The notes under the pieces were generated by a model. The model was not told where the DNA came from. It ran no database searches and was given only the letters and a program-made list of their open reading frames with translations. This document shows positions 55,703 through 63,560 of a stretch of 64,000 nucleotides of DNA, piece after piece (the stretch's first letter is position 1; every line of letters starts with the position of its first letter). The DNA comes from Bilifractor porci (GTDB lineage Bacteria; Bacillota; Clostridia; Lachnospirales; Lachnospiraceae): NCBI RefSeq assembly GCF_009696005.1, contig NZ_VUMV01000004.1, positions 206,012 through 270,011 on the forward strand, given 5' to 3'. Both the position numbers and the translations under genes were made by a program.

Positions 55703-56035
55703 CTCCTTTTGCCGGCTTCTTACCGGCCCCTCCTTTTGAAAATTTATTTGTAATTATTCAGCGCCCCAGGAAACTGATGAAATCCGGACGGAGAGCTTGC
55801 TCACCGGACGATTTCGGAAGTTTTCTGAGGGGCGGACAAGCGGCAAAACCGCCCTGAGCGCCCACAACAAGGAACGCAAAGCGTTCCGAATCCGGGATGC
55901 TGAATAAATACATTAATTTTTAGGAAGACAGAGGAGCCTGTTCCCCCATCTCCGCAAAAGCCGGCTTTTTCAGGCGCGGACGGCGTTTCCTTTGTCCTTC
56001 TTCCTTCGGCCTGCTTTCATTGCCCGGAAAACGCC
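55703..56035. other. Intergenic region, 333 bp, leader of the purine permease
   Basis: Holds the initiation hairpin next to the permease start, the structured element 55754-55907, and near mscL a long-range stem (GGCGTTTTCC with GGAAACGCC) and a palindrome AAAAGCCGGCTTTT. No gene seen. Confidence 0.6.
55754..55907 (-). ncRNA. Candidate structured RNA or leader element (unclassified)
   Basis: Terminal stem TTATTCAGC (55754-55762) with GCTGAATAA (55899-55907), extended by CCC/GGG. Inside: GGAACGC-AAA-GCGTTCC (55871-55887); GGGCGG...CCGCCC (55830-55854); and a nested hairpin of CAGGAAACT/AGTTTTCTG (55767-55775, 55819-55827), GAAATC/GATTTC (55779-55784, 55810-55815) and GAGC-TT-GCTC. Strand is inferred from its place before the permease. 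It matches no riboswitch consensus I recall. A small non-autonomous mobile element with inverted ends is the main alternative. Confidence 0.5.
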
Positions 56036-56488
56036 TCAGCTCTTTGCCGCTTCCTCCAGTACAGAGGTGCAGTGCGGGCATCGGGTTGCGTCTACCGGAA
56101 TTTCAGACTTGCAGTAAGGACAGATCTTTGTCTTGGGAGCTTCCTCTGCCACTTCCTTATGCAGCAGCTTATCCCTCATCTCCGATGCCTTGTTCAGCGC
56201 CTTCAGAACGCAGAACAGGACAAGCGCGATCAGCAGGAAATTGACGACGGCCGCCAGAAAGGTTCCCAGACCCAGGACGACCGCGCTTTCCCCGCTCCCG
56301 CGCAGCGTGACATTCCAGGAATCGAAATTCGTCCCCCCGAAAATGGCGGAGATCAGCGGCATGATGATATTATCCACCAGAGAGTTTACAATAGCTGTAA
56401 ACGCTCCGCCGATAATAATGCCGACTGCCATGTCCATGACATTTCCCCGTGTAATAAATTTCTTGAATTCTTTAAAAAAAGCCTTCAT
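56036..56488 (-). CDS. mscL: Large-conductance mechanosensitive channel with C-terminal zinc ribbon
   Basis: 150 residues. MscL core: FKKFITRGNVMDMAVGIIIG (TM1) and FLLIALVLFCVLKALNK (TM2). After the usual helix a short zinc-ribbon domain follows: CPYCKSEIPVDATRCPHC. Opens as emergency release valve under osmotic down-shock; the ribbon is an added cytosolic module seen in some clostridial MscL proteins. GAGGAGG lies 8 nt before the ATG. Promoter at 56607-56635. Confidence 0.95.
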   Translation of the reverse strand: MKAFFKEFKKFITRGNVMDMAVGIIIGGAFTAIVNSLVDNIIMPLISAIFGGTNFDSWNVTLRGSGESAVVLGLGTFLAAVVNFLLIALVLFCVLKALNKASEMRDKLLHKEVAEEAPKTKICPYCKSEIPVDATRCPHCTSVLEEAAKS

Positions 56489-56528
56489 CGTTTCTTCCTC
56501 CTCATCTCTGCAGGATTTCTTTCTTACA

Positions 56529-56548
56529 CTGACGTTTTAACGCGTCAG
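56529..56548 (-). other. Leader hairpin of mscL
   Basis: CTGACG / CGTCAG, 6-bp stem, 8-nt loop, in the mscL leader 41 nt before the start. No T-tract; role unknown. Confidence 0.35.
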
Positions 56549-56606
56549 AAGCACAAAAACAAGCCTGCCGGGTGCCTCGTGTATTATGACCAGGCTCATA
56601 TCACAA

Positions 56607-56635
56607 ATAATACCACAGGTTTTTACACAGTCCAA
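56607..56635 (-). promoter_or_regulatory. Possible promoter for mscL
   Basis: Minus strand TTGGAC, 17-nt spacer, TATTAT (5/6), located just past the end of the DUF951 gene. Confidence 0.45.
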
Positions 56636-56638
56636 TCC

Positions 56639-56860
56639 TCATCCTTCAGAAATTGTATCATCTTCCGGATTCCGGTGAATTACTTCCCTCGTGTTTTTTT
56701 CCACCAGCTTCCGGGGCACCATGATCTGGTGGCCGCACCCTGTGCACCGGAGCCGGAAATCCGCTCCCGTCCGAAGGATCTCCCAGGTCTGGCTCCCGCA
56801 GGGATGCGGCTTTTTCAGCTTCACATAATCTCCCACCGTATACTCTCTGTGTACGCCCAT
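56639..56860 (-). CDS. DUF951 small protein
   Basis: 73 residues. YTVGDYVKLKKPHPCGSQTWEI followed by RTGADFRLRCTGCGHQIMVPR, a conserved small protein with a CxxC-type metal or nucleic acid-binding site common in Firmicutes. Start 4 bp after the sirtuin stop, using the GGGGATAAAGG stretch, so it is co-transcribed with the sirtuin. Function unknown. Confidence 0.88.
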   Translation of the reverse strand: MGVHREYTVGDYVKLKKPHPCGSQTWEILRTGADFRLRCTGCGHQIMVPRKLVEKNTREVIHRNPEDDTISEG

Positions 56861-56864
56861 GCCT

Positions 56865-57596
56865 TTATCCCCGCACCTGTATCTGGCCGAGCACCTGTCC
56901 GATCGGCTCCTGAATCAGAAGATCCGCCGTCCGGTCCATGCTCGTGGAGCCTTTATTAATCAGCACAATCCGGTCTCCGCGGAAATACTGGACAAGTCCT
57001 GCCGCCGGGTAAACCACCAGCGAGGTTCCTCCGACAATCAGCACATCCGCGTGTTCAATCGCGCGGACCGCCCCTTCGATGGTGTTCTGGTCCAGCCCCT
57101 CCTCGTACAGCACGACATCCGGCTTAATCACGCCGCCGCATTTGGCGCAGTGAGGAACCCCCTCTGATTTTTTCATGAATTCCGCGTCATAAAAAGCCCC
57201 GCACCTGGTACAGTAATTTCTGTGCACGCTCCCGTGCAGCTCGTACACCGTCCTGCTGCCTGCCTTCTGATGGAGGCCGTCAATATTCTGCGTCACAACC
57301 GCTTTCAGTTTTCCGGCCGCCTCCATCTCCGCCAGCTTTTTGTGGGCGGCATTCGGCTGTGCGTCCAGCACCAGCATTTTATCCCGGTAAAAACGATAAA
57401 ATTCCTCTGTGTGCTTCACAAAAAAGGTATGGCTCAGAATGGTCTCCGGCGGCCATGCGTATTTCTGGTGATAGAGGCCGTCCACACTGCGGAAATCCGG
57501 AATACCGCTCTCCGTGGACACTCCTGCCCCGCCAAAAAATACAATGCTGTGGTGTTCATCTACGATTTTCTGAAGCTCCTGAATTTTTTCTTCCAT
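56865..57596 (-). CDS. cobB: NAD-dependent protein deacylase (sirtuin)
   Basis: 243 residues. NAD-binding GGAGVSTESGIPDFRS, TQNIDGLHQKAG, catalytic His in ELHGSVH, and four zinc cysteines (CTRCG...CAKCG). Removes acyl groups from lysines using NAD. GGAT-type ribosome site 8 nt before the ATG. Lies between the sortase gene (39 bp upstream) and DUF951 (4 bp downstream). Confidence 0.95.
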   Translation of the reverse strand: MEEKIQELQKIVDEHHSIVFFGGAGVSTESGIPDFRSVDGLYHQKYAWPPETILSHTFFVKHTEEFYRFYRDKMLVLDAQPNAAHKKLAEMEAAGKLKAVVTQNIDGLHQKAGSRTVYELHGSVHRNYCTRCGAFYDAEFMKKSEGVPHCAKCGGVIKPDVVLYEEGLDQNTIEGAVRAIEHADVLIVGGTSLVVYPAAGLVQYFRGDRIVLINKGSTSMDRTADLLIQEPIGQVLGQIQVRG

Positions 57597-57635
57597 GTCA
57601 GCACCATCCTTTCCCCGAAATTTTCTCTGTCGTTT

Positions 57636-58469
57636 TTACGTCTGCATCTGTACCGCCTGTACCACAAAGCGGGAAACACTGTCCGCCGTACAGGTGGAAA
57701 GCGTGACGATTCTGCTGTCCACAGAAAAGCCCTGTTCTCCCAGATCCACCTGGGACTGCGCCTTCATCTGGCCCGCCCAGTCCACAAAGGTCTGGTCTGT
57801 CCCCTCAAACAGCGTATAAACACTGCTCACCGCATCCGTCTCGTGAAGGCTGAACATCCGGTATCGGAGATTCTTCTCCGGCGTGAGAATCCAGAAGGTG
57901 GAGTCCTCCTTGTATTTTCCCTTTGTGAGAAGGTGGGAAAGTGTTCCGAACATTGAACCGTTTTTCATGTTGTGCCCGTAAATGATTGTATTCGGGTCCG
58001 TAAAATCCCCGCTGTTTTCTGCCTCCATAAAAATCGAGCCGGAAAAATTGTAGGTTCTCTCTGTCGTGCGGTGCAGATAATAATCGTCATCCTCTCCCTG
58101 CATAATCGGGTAGCTGATGTCCAGGGCAGGAATATACAGCCATCCGACGACATCCCCGTTCACCTTTTTCAGCGCGTCAAAATCCACCTGGATGGGCGGC
58201 ACAGGCGCAGCGTCTGCTTCCGCGGAACCTCCCTCCCCGGAATCTGCCCCGGACCCTGAAGGGGTTTCTCCCCCTGCGGCTGCATCGTCCCCCGTATCCG
58301 TTGTATACGCGTCCGCAATCCGGCTGTATTCCTTTTCTCCCTGTCGATAGGCATAGAGGGTTGTAACCAGCCGGTATCCGGCATATGCCATAACCGCCAG
58401 GCAGGCCACAATGCCTATCGTAAGCAGGACGCTGCCGGGGCTTTTCTTCTTTCCGTCTCCTCTACTCAT
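57636..58469 (-). CDS. srtB: Class B sortase
   Basis: 277 residues. N-terminal signal anchor (about 12-32), Gly/Ala/Ser-rich linker (about 55-90), then the sortase domain from about 92. Active site: His166 in IIYGHNMKNGSMF, Cys260 in TLSTC, Arg267 in SVSRFVV. Class B by the FDALKKVNGDVVGWLYIP opening. Anchors a surface protein or assembles a wall complex; no obvious substrate gene nearby. Its ATG overlaps the coaX stop by 8 bases. Confidence 0.94.
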   Translation of the reverse strand: MSRGDGKKKSPGSVLLTIGIVACLAVMAYAGYRLVTTLYAYRQGEKEYSRIADAYTTDTGDDAAAGGETPSGSGADSGEGGSAEADAAPVPPIQVDFDALKKVNGDVVGWLYIPALDISYPIMQGEDDDYYLHRTTERTYNFSGSIFMEAENSGDFTDPNTIIYGHNMKNGSMFGTLSHLLTKGKYKEDSTFWILTPEKNLRYRMFSLHETDAVSSVYTLFEGTDQTFVDWAGQMKAQSQVDLGEQGFSVDSRIVTLSTCTADSVSRFVVQAVQMQT

Positions 58470-59247
58470 TCCTGCCGTCCCTCCGGTTCCGAAGATAAAT
58501 GATACGCAGTCCCTTCAGAAGAAGGTTCTGGTCCAGCCGGACGCTCTGCCGGCAGTACGGGATAATCAGGGAGGAAAATTCTCCCGTTGCCACCACAGTA
58601 GGCATCTCCCCAAGCTCGTCCCTGACCCGCTCCACCATTCCGTCCAGCATGGCGGCATTGCCGTAAATCAGTCCGCTTCTCATCGAATCCACCGTATTCG
58701 TCCCGATCAGTCCGGATGGCTTTTCCGTCAGGCTGATCTGCGGAAGCTGCGAAGTCATGGAGGCAAGGGCGTCCAGCCCGATCACCGCCCCGGGCACAAT
58801 CATGCCGCCCCGGTATTCTCCCTGCTTGTCAATAACCGAAAAGGTAGTCGCCGTACCCATATCAAAAATCAGGATCGGCTTCCGGTATTCCGCCAGCGCC
58901 CCGACCGCGTCTGCCACGCGGTCGCTTCCCAGCTGCGCCGGATTGTCAATCCGGATTTTCAGGCCGTTTTTCAATCCCGGCCCGACAATCATGCAGTGTT
59001 TCCCCGTAAGCGCCTCCGCCGCGTCCGCCATGGTTTTTTTCAGTGCGGGAACGACGGACGAGAGAATGCTCCCCTCGATCTGTGAAGGCTCTACATGGTG
59101 CACTTCCAGAAGGCTTTTGAGAACCACCAGGTACTCATCACTGGTCTTATACCGGTCTGTGGCGAGCCGGCAGGAAAAATGAATGTTCTTTTCATCCAGA
59201 ATTCCAAAGACGATTTTGGTATTTCCGACATCTATGGCTAATATCAT
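58462..59247 (-). CDS. coaX: Type III pantothenate kinase
   Basis: 261 residues. First step of coenzyme A synthesis, insensitive to CoA feedback. ASKHA-fold motifs: MILAIDVGNTKIVFGIL, IFDMGTATTFSVID, GGMIVPG and GLIYGNAAMLDGM. AGGAGG lies 7 nt before the ATG at 59247. Overlaps srtB by 8 bases. A possible -10 TACAAT is 28 nt upstream. Confidence 0.96.
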   Translation of the reverse strand: MILAIDVGNTKIVFGILDEKNIHFSCRLATDRYKTSDEYLVVLKSLLEVHHVEPSQIEGSILSSVVPALKKTMADAAEALTGKHCMIVGPGLKNGLKIRIDNPAQLGSDRVADAVGALAEYRKPILIFDMGTATTFSVIDKQGEYRGGMIVPGAVIGLDALASMTSQLPQISLTEKPSGLIGTNTVDSMRSGLIYGNAAMLDGMVERVRDELGEMPTVVATGEFSSLIIPYCRQSVRLDQNLLLKGLRIIYLRNRRDGRNE

Positions 59248-59331
59248 CTTCTTTCCTCCTGTACAGGCTTATTGTACTCCCTGGAGGGGAAGAACGCACG
59301 TATTTCCTCCTTTTTTACCGCACGGCAAGAC

Positions 59332-59360
59332 TGGACGAAAAGAAAGAAATAGTTTATGAT
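59332..59360 (+). promoter_or_regulatory. Promoter for the DAHP synthase gene
   Basis: TGGACG (4/6), 17-nt spacer, TATGAT (5/6). Leader about 50 nt to the start at 59415. Confidence 0.5.
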
Positions 59361-59414
59361 GTGAACGCTTAATCCATAAACAGCGTATAGAAACATTCTC
59401 CGAGAGGTATAGAA

Positions 59415-60449
59415 ATGAGTTTTCAGTTTATAAAGGCGCTTCCTTCACCGGAACAGATGAAGGCACTGGTTCCGGTTCCGGAATCCGTGCGGAAGGCAAA
59501 AGAAGAGCGGGACGCCATGATCCGGAAGGTATTTACCGGGGAATCCGATAAATTTCTGGTCATCATCGGTCCCTGTTCGGCAGACAACGAGGATGCTGTC
59601 CTGGATTATGTGACAAGGCTTGCCAAAGTCCAGGAAAAAGTGCGTGACAAACTGATCCTGATTCCGCGTATTTACACCAACAAGCCCCGTACCACCGGCA
59701 TGGGCTACAAGGGAATTGTTCATCAGCCGGATCCGGAGGGAAAGCCGGATCTGGAGGCCGGACTAATTGCCATGCGCAAAATGCACATCCACGCCATAGA
59801 GGCCTCCGGGCTGACCTCCGCCGATGAGATGCTGTACCCCGCGAACTGGAGCTATGTGTCGGACTTCCTGTCCTATGTGGCAATCGGCGCGCGGTCCGTG
59901 GAAAACCAGCAGCACCGGCTGACCGTATCCGGCCTTGACATCCCTGCCGGAATGAAAAACCCCACCAGCGGGGACCTCTCGGTGATGATTAACTCCATTA
60001 TTGCCGCACAGCACTCGCACACCTTTATCTACCGGAGCTCGGAATACCGGACAACCGGAAATCCTCTGGCGCACGCGGTCCTGCGCGGCGCGACAAACAA
60101 ACACGGAAATAACATCCCGAACTATCACTATGAAGATCTGGAGCTGCTTCTGGCAAAATACAGCGAAACTACACTGGCCAATCCTGCCGCCATTGTAGAC
60201 ACCAATCATTCCAATTCCGACAAACAGTTTAATCAGCAGCCCCGCATTGCGAGAGAGATCATGCACAGCCGTATCTACGATCCCCGCGTCCACGATCTGG
60301 TCAAGGGACTCATGATCGAAAGCTATCTTGTGGAAGGAAGCCAGAAAATAGGTTCCGGAACCCATGTCTACGGCAAATCCATCACGGATCCCTGCCTGGG
60401 CTGGGAGGATTCGGAAAAACTGATTGACGAAATCGCGGAACTGGCCTGA
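59415..60449 (+). CDS. aroF: 3-deoxy-7-phosphoheptulonate synthase, class I
   Basis: 344 residues. Joins PEP and erythrose 4-phosphate as first step of the shikimate pathway. Class I motifs: VIIGPCSADNEDAVLDY, LILIPRIYTNKPRTTGMGYKG, GARSVENQQHR, KNPTSGDLSVM, VDTNHSNSDKQF, and the metal ligand region ITDPCLGWEDSE. GAGAGGT precedes the start. Monocistronic; which aromatic amino acid feeds back on it cannot be read from the sequence, so the aroF symbol is generic. Confidence 0.94.
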   Translation: MSFQFIKALPSPEQMKALVPVPESVRKAKEERDAMIRKVFTGESDKFLVIIGPCSADNEDAVLDYVTRLAKVQEKVRDKLILIPRIYTNKPRTTGMGYKGIVHQPDPEGKPDLEAGLIAMRKMHIHAIEASGLTSADEMLYPANWSYVSDFLSYVAIGARSVENQQHRLTVSGLDIPAGMKNPTSGDLSVMINSIIAAQHSHTFIYRSSEYRTTGNPLAHAVLRGATNKHGNNIPNYHYEDLELLLAKYSETTLANPAAIVDTNHSNSDKQFNQQPRIAREIMHSRIYDPRVHDLVKGLMIESYLVEGSQKIGSGTHVYGKSITDPCLGWEDSEKLIDEIAELA

Positions 60450-60507
60450 AACCCTGGAGCTTTTCGGGTCTCTCGCCTTTGTGTTTCCTATTCCGGCGTG
60501 CCGGACA

Positions 60508-60621
60508 GGCGCCCAATCCACCGACAACCGGCCGGTTCATGTCGGCGTTCTGCCACGGCCGGATGGCGCCCAGTCCACTGACAGCCGGCTGAACCATGTC
60601 CGCGTCCTGCCACGGCCGATG
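60508..60621. repeat. 57-bp tandem repeat, two units
   Basis: Units start at 60508 and 60565 with GGCGCCCA and end with CTGCCACGGCCG; about 80 % alike. Unit 1 contains a palindrome CCGACA...CCGGCCGG...TGTCGG. Confidence 0.7.
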
Positions 60622-60665
60622 GGCCGGCATCAAAATATAAGCTCTACGTGAAACAAAAACAGAAA

Positions 60666-60725
60666 AAAGCTCCCGAAGCGGCATCAATCCCCGGGCCTTG
60701 CCCGGAGATACCGATCGGGAGCTTT
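60666..60725. terminator. Bidirectional terminator between DAHP synthase and xer genes
   Basis: Outer perfect 11-bp stem AAAGCTCCCGA / TCGGGAGCTTT, inner CCCGGGC/GCCCGG hairpin. T-rich both ways: CTCTTTCAGTTTTT on plus, TTTCTGTTTTTG on minus. Confidence 0.8.
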
Positions 60726-60808
60726 CTCTTTCAGTTTTTCTGTGGTTCCGTGTTTCGTTTTTCCGGTCCGGGACCGCTGAAACGGCGGACCGGCTCCGGA
60801 CTTCCCCT

Positions 60809-61648
60809 TTACATCAACCGCATATACATCTGTGTCGTCGCAATGTCCGCGTGTCCCATCATTTTCTGTACGTTGCGGATATCCGCCCCGTTTTTCAGCA
60901 TATGGGCGGCAAAAGAATGCCGTAAGGTATGCGGCGTGATATCCTTGGTGATGCCTGCGGCGGCAGAATAGCTTTTCAGTATTTTCCAGAATCCCTGACG
61001 GCTCATCGGACTGCCGGAGCAATTAGAGAACAGATACTCACTGTCCCTTCCTTTTAACAGCCGGGTTCTCGCCGACTCAATATACGTCCGTATTTTCTCC
61101 TCTGTCTCCGCCGACAGGGGGATGGTTCTTTCCTTCCCGTTCTCTCTGCAGGTCAGATATCCCACCTCAAGATTCAGGTCTTCTACCTTCAGATTGACCA
61201 GCTCACTCACCCGGATTCCTGTCGAATACAGAAGCAGAAGCATCGTCTCATCGCGGATTCCCTTATCCGTCTGGATATTCGGCTGCTCCAGCAACTTCTG
61301 GACCTCCTCCACAGTCAGGATTTCCGGAACCTTTTTTTCCACTTTCGGACTCTTCAGGGATACCGAAGGATCGTCCTCTATCCTGTGCACGCGGAGCAGA
61401 TACTGATAAAAGGAACGAAGCGAAGCAATATTTCTGGAAACCGTAGCCGGAGACATATGATCTCTCTCCAGATAAAGAAGATAGGAATTCAGGTTTGTCT
61501 CTGTGGCCTTGGTAATATCCGGTACATTCTGTTCTTCAAAATATTCCGCTGCTTTTTTCAGATCTCTTTTATAGGAAACCTCGGTATTATGAGAAATTTT
61601 TCGGAAATCGTGCAAGTAAGTAATATACTCCTGAATTGCATTACTCAT
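60809..61648 (-). CDS. xerD: Tyrosine recombinase, XerC/XerD type, short C-terminus
   Basis: 279 residues. N-terminal SAM-like core-binding domain (about 1-85) and catalytic domain with Arg146, Lys172, His240, Arg243, His266 and nucleophile Tyr275 (HTLRHSF, GHADI, TTQMYMRLM). Only four residues follow the tyrosine, while typical Xer proteins carry some 15-20 more, a helix that docks on the neighbouring protomer. Probably resolves chromosome dimers, or a dedicated recombinase; symbol is tentative between xerC and xerD. Strong promoter at 61718-61745. Confidence 0.9.
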   Translation of the reverse strand: MSNAIQEYITYLHDFRKISHNTEVSYKRDLKKAAEYFEEQNVPDITKATETNLNSYLLYLERDHMSPATVSRNIASLRSFYQYLLRVHRIEDDPSVSLKSPKVEKKVPEILTVEEVQKLLEQPNIQTDKGIRDETMLLLLYSTGIRVSELVNLKVEDLNLEVGYLTCRENGKERTIPLSAETEEKIRTYIESARTRLLKGRDSEYLFSNCSGSPMSRQGFWKILKSYSAAAGITKDITPHTLRHSFAAHMLKNGADIRNVQKMMGHADIATTQMYMRLM

Positions 61649-61717
61649 ATCATTACACCCTCATTTTACTGTTTTTGATATCGTAAAAGCAATTCACCCT
61701 TCAAAAACGTAATCCTA

Positions 61718-61745
61718 ATTATAGTCGGTTTTTTCAGAATTGCAA
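61718..61745 (-). promoter_or_regulatory. Promoter for the xer gene
   Basis: Minus strand TTGCAA, 16-nt spacer, TATAAT. Leader about 70 nt. Confidence 0.7.
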
Positions 61746-61797
61746 AGGCTGATTTTCTGCATAAATACTGCGTTTACGGGGATTTTTCCAAAAAAAT

Positions 61798-61841
61798 ACA
61801 AGATGTTGTACTGTTTTACATAATGCAGTCCGACATCTTGT
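61798..61841 (-). terminator. Terminator of the small membrane protein gene
   Basis: ACAAGATGT / ACATCTTGT, 9-bp stem, with inner ACTG/CAGT pairs, followed on the minus strand by ATTTTTTTGG. Confidence 0.75.
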
Positions 61842-61875
61842 ATTAAGAAAATTTATCTTCTATTTTTCGGAATTG

Positions 61876-62283
61876 TTAATCCGGTTCCTCCGTCTTTTCC
61901 GCAGGCACTTCGATATCCGGGGCCGGCTGATCCTGATTTATCTCCTCCGGAATCTCCCCTGCACTCTCCTGCGCTTCCGCTTCTTCCGATGCTTCGGATG
62001 TTTCCTCCGTTTCCCCGGGGTTCGCGGCTCCCTCTGCCGCTGTGTCCTGAAGCGCCTTCTGCTGCTCCTCCTCTTTCCGGAGTTTCATTAAATGACGTAC
62101 CGAAAAGACGGCAATCCCGGCTCCTCCGACAATAAACAGGATTGAGAAAATGATGCCCGCGGCATAACTTTTCCCGGTCATTTCGCCTCCGATAATCCCA
62201 TCCTTCAAAATCTGATATGCCAGATAGATCAGATACACTCCCGCGGCAATCCGTATACCGTCTCCCACTTTCGGGTTTCCCAT
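61876..62283 (-). CDS. Hypothetical membrane protein with acidic tail
   Basis: 135 residues from the ATG at 62283 (GGGAGG 6 nt upstream; a start seven codons earlier has no site). Two hydrophobic helices (about 10-28 and 40-62), then a basic stretch and a ~70-residue tail rich in Glu, Ala and Pro. No recognised family. Own terminator downstream; a -10 TATGAT around 62347 may serve it. Confidence 0.7.
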   Translation of the reverse strand: MGNPKVGDGIRIAAGVYLIYLAYQILKDGIIGGEMTGKSYAAGIIFSILFIVGGAGIAVFSVRHLMKLRKEEEQQKALQDTAAEGAANPGETEETSEASEEAEAQESAGEIPEEINQDQPAPDIEVPAEKTEEPD

Positions 62284-62387
62284 AAGTTTCCTCCCATGAG
62301 CCATGCTCGGTTTCTGAATACAGCCTGTTTCAAACGCTCTTTATCATACCATGACAGCGAAATGTCAGAAAGCCCCGGATTTTTCTT

Positions 62388-63560
62388 TCAGGGCAGCACG
62401 TCCAGAAATTCCATCCCGATATCCCGGATTTTTCCGTTCACAGCATCCCCCAGCCATTCCGCCATAGACACTCCGGCCCTGGTGCGGAAATAAAAATTCC
62501 GGTGCCGCACAATGGTATGGACCGTCCCGCCCAGCATCATCCGGAGATTCCTGAAATTGTAAACGAAGAAGCCGAATCTGTCCGTAATTTCCTTCAGCTC
62601 TTTCAGCATCTGCCTCATCTGCCGGAAGTAGATCTCCTGAATCTCGTGATTTGTCGTATAGGATTTGTTTGCGACATCATTGTAATAGGAGCTGAGAAGA
62701 TAGTCTCTCGGAGATCCCGCATACAGATAGCGCAGCCGGTCTCCCCAGATCTGATGGAGATTTCTGTACCAGTCAACCGTAATGTTGGAAGAATGCAGAG
62801 GTTCCCAGACGCTCTCCGGGGCACCCCATACTTCTCTCGCCGTCCTTCTCCATCGCCGGTAAAGCAGCTGGGCACTGTCCGAAAGAAGCGTGACGTCCCT
62901 GCATTCCGGATAATAATCTTCCAATATTTCATTTGTCACTGCCGGAACCGCAAAGGCACCCGCACTGTCTCCCGCGATCAGGATTTTATCCGGATCCGGG
63001 AAGAAACTTTTCCCCACCTTCATGGCTTTCTGAAAATTGATATGTCCGTGAAAATGCAGGACCTGCTGCGATCCGTCCTCCGCCGTATAGGGAAAATCCG
63101 CTTCCCCCACGTGGAAATCGCCGGTAGCGTAGGTGATAACCACAATATTCCAATGCTCAAACGGGTTCCTCGGATTTCCCAGTTCCGTAATCCCTGTGTT
63201 AATATTCATAATCTGCGTAAAGGGACGAAGGTTATTCCAGTAATAATTCGGAAGTCCGGCCGCAACCTTCGCTCCGGTAACCGGGCGGGCAGCCGTATAC
63301 TCGTTCCAGGCAACCCCTCCGCCGGAAAGGAACACACACAGGTGGCTGCTCTCCGCCTTTTTCAGATAGATATGGTAGCCCGACCCGTCTCCGGAGAGTC
63401 CTTCCGGAATCGGGATCCGGTACCAGACCTGCTTTTCCGGCATGCCTTCCAAGACAGGTGCCTCATAGCGTTTCTCGATCCGCTCCCCGATCCTGTTTTC
63501 TACAAAATCCCCGATATATTCCATGGTGATCTGGTTTCTGGTCAGGTTTTGTTTCTGCAA
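62388..63560 (-). CDS. Pectin acetylesterase-family alpha/beta hydrolase
   Basis: 390 residues from a TTG at 63560, which has GGAGGG 8 nt upstream; the first in-frame ATG (63524) lacks a site. Family features: VFLSGGGVAWNE oxyanion region (about 77-87), GDSAGA with nucleophile Ser198, and a late His region GTVHTIVRHRNFY. Belongs with PAE/Notum-type carboxylesterases, which deacetylate polysaccharides or lipids. No signal peptide is seen, so it may be cytosolic. Upstream lie the 181-bp repeats. Confidence 0.82.
   Translation of the reverse strand: MQKQNLTRNQITMEYIGDFVENRIGERIEKRYEAPVLEGMPEKQVWYRIPIPEGLSGDGSGYHIYLKKAESSHLCVFLSGGGVAWNEYTAARPVTGAKVAAGLPNYYWNNLRPFTQIMNINTGITELGNPRNPFEHWNIVVITYATGDFHVGEADFPYTAEDGSQQVLHFHGHINFQKAMKVGKSFFPDPDKILIAGDSAGAFAVPAVTNEILEDYYPECRDVTLLSDSAQLLYRRWRRTAREVWGAPESVWEPLHSSNITVDWYRNLHQIWGDRLRYLYAGSPRDYLLSSYYNDVANKSYTTNHEIQEIYFRQMRQMLKELKEITDRFGFFVYNFRNLRMMLGGTVHTIVRHRNFYFRTRAGVSMAEWLGDAVNGKIRDIGMEFLDVLP

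Larger units (their letters stand above)
60450..60808. other. Convergent intergenic region, 359 bp
   Basis: Holds two 57-bp tandem repeat units (60508-60621) and a large bidirectional terminator (60666-60725). The frames over the repeats on both strands code repetitive peptides but have no ribosome site; not called as genes. Confidence 0.6.

Noticed and set aside
55769..55820. Hammerhead-like CTGATGA followed by a stem in the structured element
   Set aside because: The required GAAA after stem II and a cleavage-site stem are missing.
55703..56035. Purine, preQ1 or other known riboswitch upstream of the permease
   Set aside because: None of the core sequences I know from these classes is present on either strand.
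60382..60687. Small repetitive proteins over the 57-bp repeats (both strands)
   Set aside because: No ribosome site, the minus frame runs into the DAHP synthase gene, and the repeats explain the open frames.
60809..61648. Integrase of a mobile element
   Set aside because: No phage or conjugative genes, no flanking direct repeats or tRNA target; a housekeeping-type Xer is more likely.
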